Shown here piece after piece: positions 6,322 to 9,092 of a DNA stretch of 9,092 nt (position 1 is its first letter; every line of letters begins with the position of its first letter). The stretch is from Rubritepida sp. Its GTDB lineage: Bacteria; Pseudomonadota; Alphaproteobacteria; Acetobacterales; Acetobacteraceae. Position numbers and translations under genes: made by a program. The stretch spans positions 1 through 9,092 of the forward strand of contig JAQGHZ010000643.1 of the NCBI GenBank assembly GCA_028291485.1. Direction: 5' to 3'. The notes below the pieces were generated by a model. That model was not told where the DNA came from. It was given only the letters and a program-made list of their open reading frames with translations, and did no database searches.

Positions 6322-7182
6322 ATGGAAACGCCAACGACGCTCTTCACCCAGATGCCGGCCGCGCTGCGGCGCCCCATCGTCACCGACTGGTCCCGCGCCA
6401 ACAAGCGCGGCGATCCGGTGGATTGCTTCCTGGAAGGCCCCTGCTTCGACCCCGGGGGCCGGCTGCACGTCACCGATATTCCGCATGGCCGCATCTTCCG
6501 GCTGGATGCGCCCGGCGAATGGACCCTCGTCGCCGAATACGACGGCGAGCCCAACGGGCTGGCCCTGCATCCCGACGGCAAGCGCATGTTCATCGCCGAC
6601 TACAAGCAGGGAATCCTCGCGCTCGACCTCGCCACCGGCGCGGTCACGCCCGCTTTGGCCCGCCGCAACAGCGAGCGCTTCAAGGGCCCCAACGACCTCG
6701 TCTTCGCACGCAACGGCGACCTCTACTTCACCGATCAGGGCCAGACCGGCCTGCAGGACCCCACGGGGCGCGTCTATCGCTGGCGCGCGAGCGGCGGCCT
6801 GGACATGCTCATCTCCAACGGGCCCAGCCCCAACGGCCTGGCCCTCTCGGCCGACGAGGAGGTGCTCTTCGTCGCCATGACGCGCGACAATTCCGTCTGG
6901 CGCGTGCCGCTACTGCCCGACGGCAGCACCACCAAGGTCGGCCGCTTCGCCAGCTTCCACGGCACGAGCGGGCCGGACGGCATGGCGATCGATGAGCAGG
7001 GCCGGCTGATGGTGTGCCACGCCTCGCTCGGCTGCGTCTTCGTGCTCAGCCACCAGGGCGAGGTGGTGACGCGGCTGAAATCCTGCCGCGGCGCGACGGT
7101 GACCAACATCGCGCTCCGGGGCGGGCAGGCCTTCGTCACGGAATCCTCGACGGGTGCCGTGATGGTCGCGGACTGGGTCTAG
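6322..7182 (+). CDS. SMP-30/gluconolactonase/LRE family protein
   Basis: Six-bladed beta-propeller hydrolase of the SMP-30/gluconolactonase family, which opens sugar or other lactones using one divalent metal. The product has 286 residues, usual for the family. Predicted metal and active-site positions by family motif: Glu 38 in FLEGPCFD, Asn 124 in KGPNDLVF, Asn 171 in SPNGLALS and Asp 219 in GPDGMAID; all are present, so it should be active. Propeller strands recur as GRLHVTDI, KRMFIADY, GDLYFTDQ, EVLFVAMT and GRLMVCHA. No signal peptide is seen, so it is likely cytoplasmic. The start ATG lies 19 bp after the stop of the PEPC-like gene with a weak AGG 9 nt upstream, and the two genes are probably co-transcribed. 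The reading frame stays open far upstream, but that part overlaps the PEPC-like gene in another frame and is not family-like. The true lactone substrate cannot be told from sequence. Confidence 0.93.
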   Translation: METPTTLFTQMPAALRRPIVTDWSRANKRGDPVDCFLEGPCFDPGGRLHVTDIPHGRIFRLDAPGEWTLVAEYDGEPNGLALHPDGKRMFIADYKQGILALDLATGAVTPALARRNSERFKGPNDLVFARNGDLYFTDQGQTGLQDPTGRVYRWRASGGLDMLISNGPSPNGLALSADEEVLFVAMTRDNSVWRVPLLPDGSTTKVGRFASFHGTSGPDGMAIDEQGRLMVCHASLGCVFVLSHQGEVVTRLKSCRGATVTNIALRGGQAFVTESSTGAVMVADWV

Positions 7183-7203
7183 GGCGGATCGCCATTCAGC
7201 CTG

Positions 7204-7246
7204 CCGGGTCGTCTGGCGGCTCTTGTCCGCGCCAGCTAACGCCCGG
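7204..7246. terminator. Nested hairpin between convergent genes, possible bidirectional terminator
   Basis: The 83-bp gap between two convergent stop codons contains CCGGG (7204-7208) pairing with CCCGG (7242-7246), enclosing CTGGCG (7213-7218) pairing with CGCCAG (7230-7235) around an 11-nt loop. The place fits a shared transcription end for the SMP-30 gene and the ModA-like gene. Neither side carries a directly adjacent T-run (a short TTTT lies at 7260-7263), so factor-independent termination is weakly supported. Confidence 0.35.
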
Positions 7247-7265
7247 TGCAGAATGTCGATTTTGC

Positions 7266-8084
7266 CTAATTGGTTCGCGCCATGGCCGGTGGGGCGGGGA
7301 AGGCGGGTGGAGTCACCGAGACAGGATCGAGCCCACTCCGCCGAATCACCTCGTGCGCCGCCGAGGAGGCGAAGAAGGCGATCAGCGCATGCGCCGATTG
7401 CGGCTGCTCCGAGCGCGTCGCGATGCCGGCCGAGAAGGTCGTCACGCGCTGGATGGGCGCGGGCAGGGGGCCGACGATCTCGATGCCGGGGATGGGCAGC
7501 AGCTCGCTCACCTGCTGGAAGCCGATCTCCAGCTCGCCGCGTGCCACCACGCTGCCCACGCGCTCGCTGAGGATGCGGCGCGTCTTGGGCAGCACCTGGT
7601 CGGCGATGCCGAGGCGCTGCAGCAGCTCGGTCGCGAAATAGACACCGCTGGCGCTGGCCGAGTAGCCGATGCTCCGGGCGTTCAGCATGCTCTGGCGAAA
7701 TTCCTCCACCGTGCCGATGCGCGGATGCGGCGTGCCGGCGCGAACGGCCATGGCGATGCGCGATTCCACGAGGTCCACCTCGCTGCCGGCGCGGACCTGC
7801 CCGGCGCGGACCAGGGCGTCGAGCGCATCGCGGGCGAGGATCACCACGTCGGCCGGCTCGCCGCGCGCGAGGCGCTGCGGGATGGCGTCGGGGGCATTGC
7901 CCATGGAGGCGCCGTAGGCAGATTCGAGCTTGTGGCCGGTCACGGATTCGAAGCTCGGGCCGAGGATGCGGTAGGGCTCGGTGAAGGCGCCCGAGGTCAT
8001 GACGTAGAGCGTCGTGCCGGCGGCGTGGACGAAGCGTGGGGCGGCCAGGAGGCCGGTGGCGAGCAGGAATTGGCGGCGAAGCAT
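7266..8084 (-). CDS. ModA-like periplasmic substrate-binding protein
   Basis: Extracytoplasmic solute-binding protein of the ModA-like type II fold, which captures a small ligand for uptake or sensing. 272 residues. The N-terminus MLRRQFLLATGLLAAP..VHA is a signal peptide with probable cleavage after Ala 21; RRQFL resembles a twin-arginine motif, so Tat export is possible. Family features: LYVMTSGAF at the first ligand loop, ADVVILA in the first lobe, SIGYSASASGVYFATELLQRLGI, and VVARGELEIGFQQVSELLP. In ModA proteins a Tyr that contacts molybdate lies in the last segment (as in GIVY); here it is Gln, and the first-loop Ser pattern differs, so the ligand is probably not molybdate. The start at 8084 is fixed by GGAGG 7 nt upstream and the signal peptide; an in-frame ATG at 8165 would translate intergenic hairpins. 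No permease or ATPase lies beside it, so it is an orphan in this window. The preceding same-strand gene encodes a Bug-type receptor. Confidence 0.9.
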   Translation of the reverse strand: MLRRQFLLATGLLAAPRFVHAAGTTLYVMTSGAFTEPYRILGPSFESVTGHKLESAYGASMGNAPDAIPQRLARGEPADVVILARDALDALVRAGQVRAGSEVDLVESRIAMAVRAGTPHPRIGTVEEFRQSMLNARSIGYSASASGVYFATELLQRLGIADQVLPKTRRILSERVGSVVARGELEIGFQQVSELLPIPGIEIVGPLPAPIQRVTTFSAGIATRSEQPQSAHALIAFFASSAAHEVIRRSGLDPVSVTPPAFPAPPAMARTN

Positions 8085-8091
8085 GGTCGTT

Positions 8092-8096
8092 CCTCC
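8092..8096 (-). promoter_or_regulatory. Ribosome binding site of the ModA-like gene
   Basis: GGAGG on the minus strand, 7 nt before ATG 8084. It is the strongest Shine-Dalgarno match seen in the window and decides the start against the upstream in-frame ATG at 8165. Confidence 0.8.
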
Positions 8097-8108
8097 GTTG
8101 TTGTCTTC

Positions 8109-8157
8109 AGGGGGCTTTGCCCCCTCAAACTCCCCCAGCAGGAAACCCGTTTCCTGC
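8109..8157. repeat. Two adjacent perfect hairpins, REP-like intergenic palindromes
   Basis: Hairpin A: AGGGGGC (8109-8115), loop TTT, GCCCCCT (8119-8125). Hairpin B: GCAGGAAA (8138-8145), loop CCCG, TTTCCTGC (8150-8157). Both stems are perfect and only 12 bases apart, in the gap between two genes of the same strand. Paired palindromes of this size and placement resemble REP/BIME-type elements, which stabilise or partition transcripts. On the minus strand they would fall in the leader of the ModA-like gene. Whether they recur elsewhere in the genome cannot be seen here. Confidence 0.6.
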
Positions 8158-8177
8158 ACCTTCATCAGTCAAAGGGT

Positions 8178-8196
8178 CCGGGGCCCAAAGCCCTGG
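8178..8196 (-). terminator. Hairpin after the Bug-receptor gene, possible terminator
   Basis: CCGGGGC (8178-8184) pairs with GCCCTGG (8190-8196) through six Watson-Crick pairs and one G-T, with a 5-nt loop; an overlapping alternative is GGGGCC (8180-8185) / GGCCCC (8198-8203). It starts 14 bases beyond the Bug-receptor stop in the direction of transcription and is followed on the minus strand by ACCCTTTGA, a poor T-run. It could instead be the third member of the REP-like cluster at 8109-8157. Confidence 0.4.
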
Positions 8197-8210
8197 CGGC
8201 CCCTCTCAAC

Positions 8211-9092
8211 CTACCCTTCGATCCGGATATTGGCGCGCTGAATCGCGTCCCGGAACGCCGCGCGCTGCCGGCTGACGTATTGCGCCATCGCCGCCGCCCC
8301 ATGGTGCTGCGGCTCCAGCCCGGCATTGGCCATGCGCTCGCGCACTTCCCGCTGCTGCATCCCCCGGCCGATCTCCGTGTCGATCCGCTCGACCACCGGC
8401 GCCGGCATGCCGGCCGGGCCCATCAGTCCGATCCAGGCGCCGGCGTCGAACGACTCGCAGCCCGGCAGCCGTGCCAGCGGGGGCACCTCCGGCGCCAGCT
8501 CCGACCCGTCCTTCAGCGAGATGCCGAGCGCGCGGAGCTGGCCGCTGCGGATCAGCGGGCCGGTCCCCGCCAGCGTCTCCACCGAGAAATCCACATGGCC
8601 GCCGGCCACCGCCGTCAGGGCCGGGCCGCTGCCCGCGAAGGGCACATGGACCACCTCCAGCCCGGCGAGCGCGTGGAACCAGGCGGCGATGATATGCGCC
8701 GTCGCCCCGGTGCCCGAGGAGGAGAAGCTGTACTTGCCGGGATTGGCGCGGACCAGCGCCACGAACTCCGCCGCGTTCTGCGCCGGGAAGCTCGGCGGCA
8801 CGACCAGCAGGTAGGAGGAGAGGCCGGTGATGCCGAGCCAGGTGAAGTCCTTCTCGGAATCGTAAGGCGTGCGCTGCACCAGGGGCGAGGTCACGATCGG
8901 CCCGGTGGAGCCGGCCAGCAGCGTGTAGCCGTCGGGCGGCGCCTTGGCGGCGAGGTCGGTGCCGATCATGCCGCCGGCGCCGGCGCGGTTCTCGGCGACG
9001 AAGGGCTGGCCGGTGGTCTCGGAGAGGCGCTGCATGACGATGCGCGCGGCGAGGTCGGTGGCCTGGCCCGGCGGCCAGGGGATCACCACGCG
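8211..9092 (-). CDS. Bug-family (TctC-like) tripartite tricarboxylate receptor, N-terminus beyond window
   Basis: Periplasmic solute receptor of the Bug/TctC family, which binds carboxylates or other small organic ligands. 293 residues are visible and the frame is open to the window edge, so roughly the first 30-40 residues, including the signal peptide, are missing (family length about 320-330). Visible family motifs: VVIPWPPGQATD at the first ligand loop (usual form VPFxxGGxxD), then VAENRAGAGGMIGTDLAAKA followed by PDGYTLL, SFSSSGTGATAHI near the second lobe, VHVPFAGSGPALTAVAGGHV, and the C-terminal GLMGPAGMPAPVVERI. The first loop has Pro-Gly-Gln where Ala-Gly-Gly is common, which may alter the ligand. 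The GTG at 9089 is an internal valine of the first strand, not a start. No TctA/TctB membrane genes are in the window; orphan Bug receptors are common in organisms with many copies. The ligand is not predictable. Confidence 0.95.
   Translation of the reverse strand, partial: RVVIPWPPGQATDLAARIVMQRLSETTGQPFVAENRAGAGGMIGTDLAAKAPPDGYTLLAGSTGPIVTSPLVQRTPYDSEKDFTWLGITGLSSYLLVVPPSFPAQNAAEFVALVRANPGKYSFSSSGTGATAHIIAAWFHALAGLEVVHVPFAGSGPALTAVAGGHVDFSVETLAGTGPLIRSGQLRALGISLKDGSELAPEVPPLARLPGCESFDAGAWIGLMGPAGMPAPVVERIDTEIGRGMQQREVRERMANAGLEPQHHGAAAMAQYVSRQRAAFRDAIQRANIRIEG

Noticed and set aside
4524..6593. Long open frame on the minus strand (about 689 codons) antisense to the PEPC-like gene
   Set aside because: Its translation is low-complexity, rich in Arg, Ala, Gly and Gln with no family motif; such antisense frames are a usual by-product of high-GC codon bias opposite a real gene with clear PEPC motifs.
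4190..6880. Long plus-strand open frame (about 896 codons) overlapping the PEPC-like and SMP-30 genes
   Set aside because: Arg/Ala/Gly/Pro-rich translation in a different frame from two recognisable proteins; a shadow frame.
8085..8165. ATG at 8165 as start of the ModA-like protein
   Set aside because: It would put hairpin-derived residues before a clear signal peptide; GGAGG 7 nt before ATG 8084 decides the start.

Overview
The window is GC-rich, gene-dense bacterial DNA. The mix of genes (a DadA/Lrp pair, a Bug-family TctC-like receptor, a second orphan periplasmic binding protein, and an alphaproteobacterial-type MsbA-related ABC exporter) suggests an alphaproteobacterium, perhaps Acetobacteraceae/Roseomonas-like. 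That placement is inference from gene content and style, not from a phylogenetic marker.

Layout, left to right. (1) Positions 1-1228, minus: 5' two thirds of an MsbA-like ABC exporter half-transporter, cut by the window edge just after Walker A. (2) 1229-1405: gap with a 10-bp inverted repeat enclosing a perfect 14-bp palindrome. (3) 1406-2659, minus: dadA, D-amino acid dehydrogenase. (4) 2660-2790: divergent control region. (5) 2791-3237, plus: an Lrp/AsnC regulator, very probably the regulator of dadA. (6) 3239-3462: nearly four tandem copies of a 58-bp palindrome-bearing repeat, starting one base after the regulator stop codon. (7) 3495-6302, plus: a divergent phosphoenolpyruvate carboxylase family protein with substitutions in the catalytic loop. 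(8) 6322-7182, plus: an SMP-30/gluconolactonase-like beta-propeller enzyme, 19 bp downstream and probably co-transcribed. (9) 7183-7265: convergent gap with a nested hairpin. (10) 7266-8084, minus: ModA-like periplasmic binding protein with an RR-containing signal peptide. (11) 8085-8210: gap with three consecutive hairpins. (12) 8211-9092, minus: Bug-family tricarboxylate-type receptor, N-terminus beyond the window.

How the genes work together. The dadA/Lrp pair is a self-contained D-amino acid (D-alanine) catabolic module resembling dadR-dadA of other proteobacteria; no alanine racemase gene (dadX) lies beside it here. The PEPC-like protein and the lactonase-like protein form a probable two-gene transcription unit without an obvious shared pathway. 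The two binding proteins are orphans in this window, with no permease or ATPase next to them.

No defence system, phage, CRISPR array, insertion sequence, tRNA or rRNA was seen. The items most worth a second look are the PEPC-like protein whose glycine-loop catalytic His and Arg positions are changed, and the 58-bp tandem repeat array directly upstream of it.
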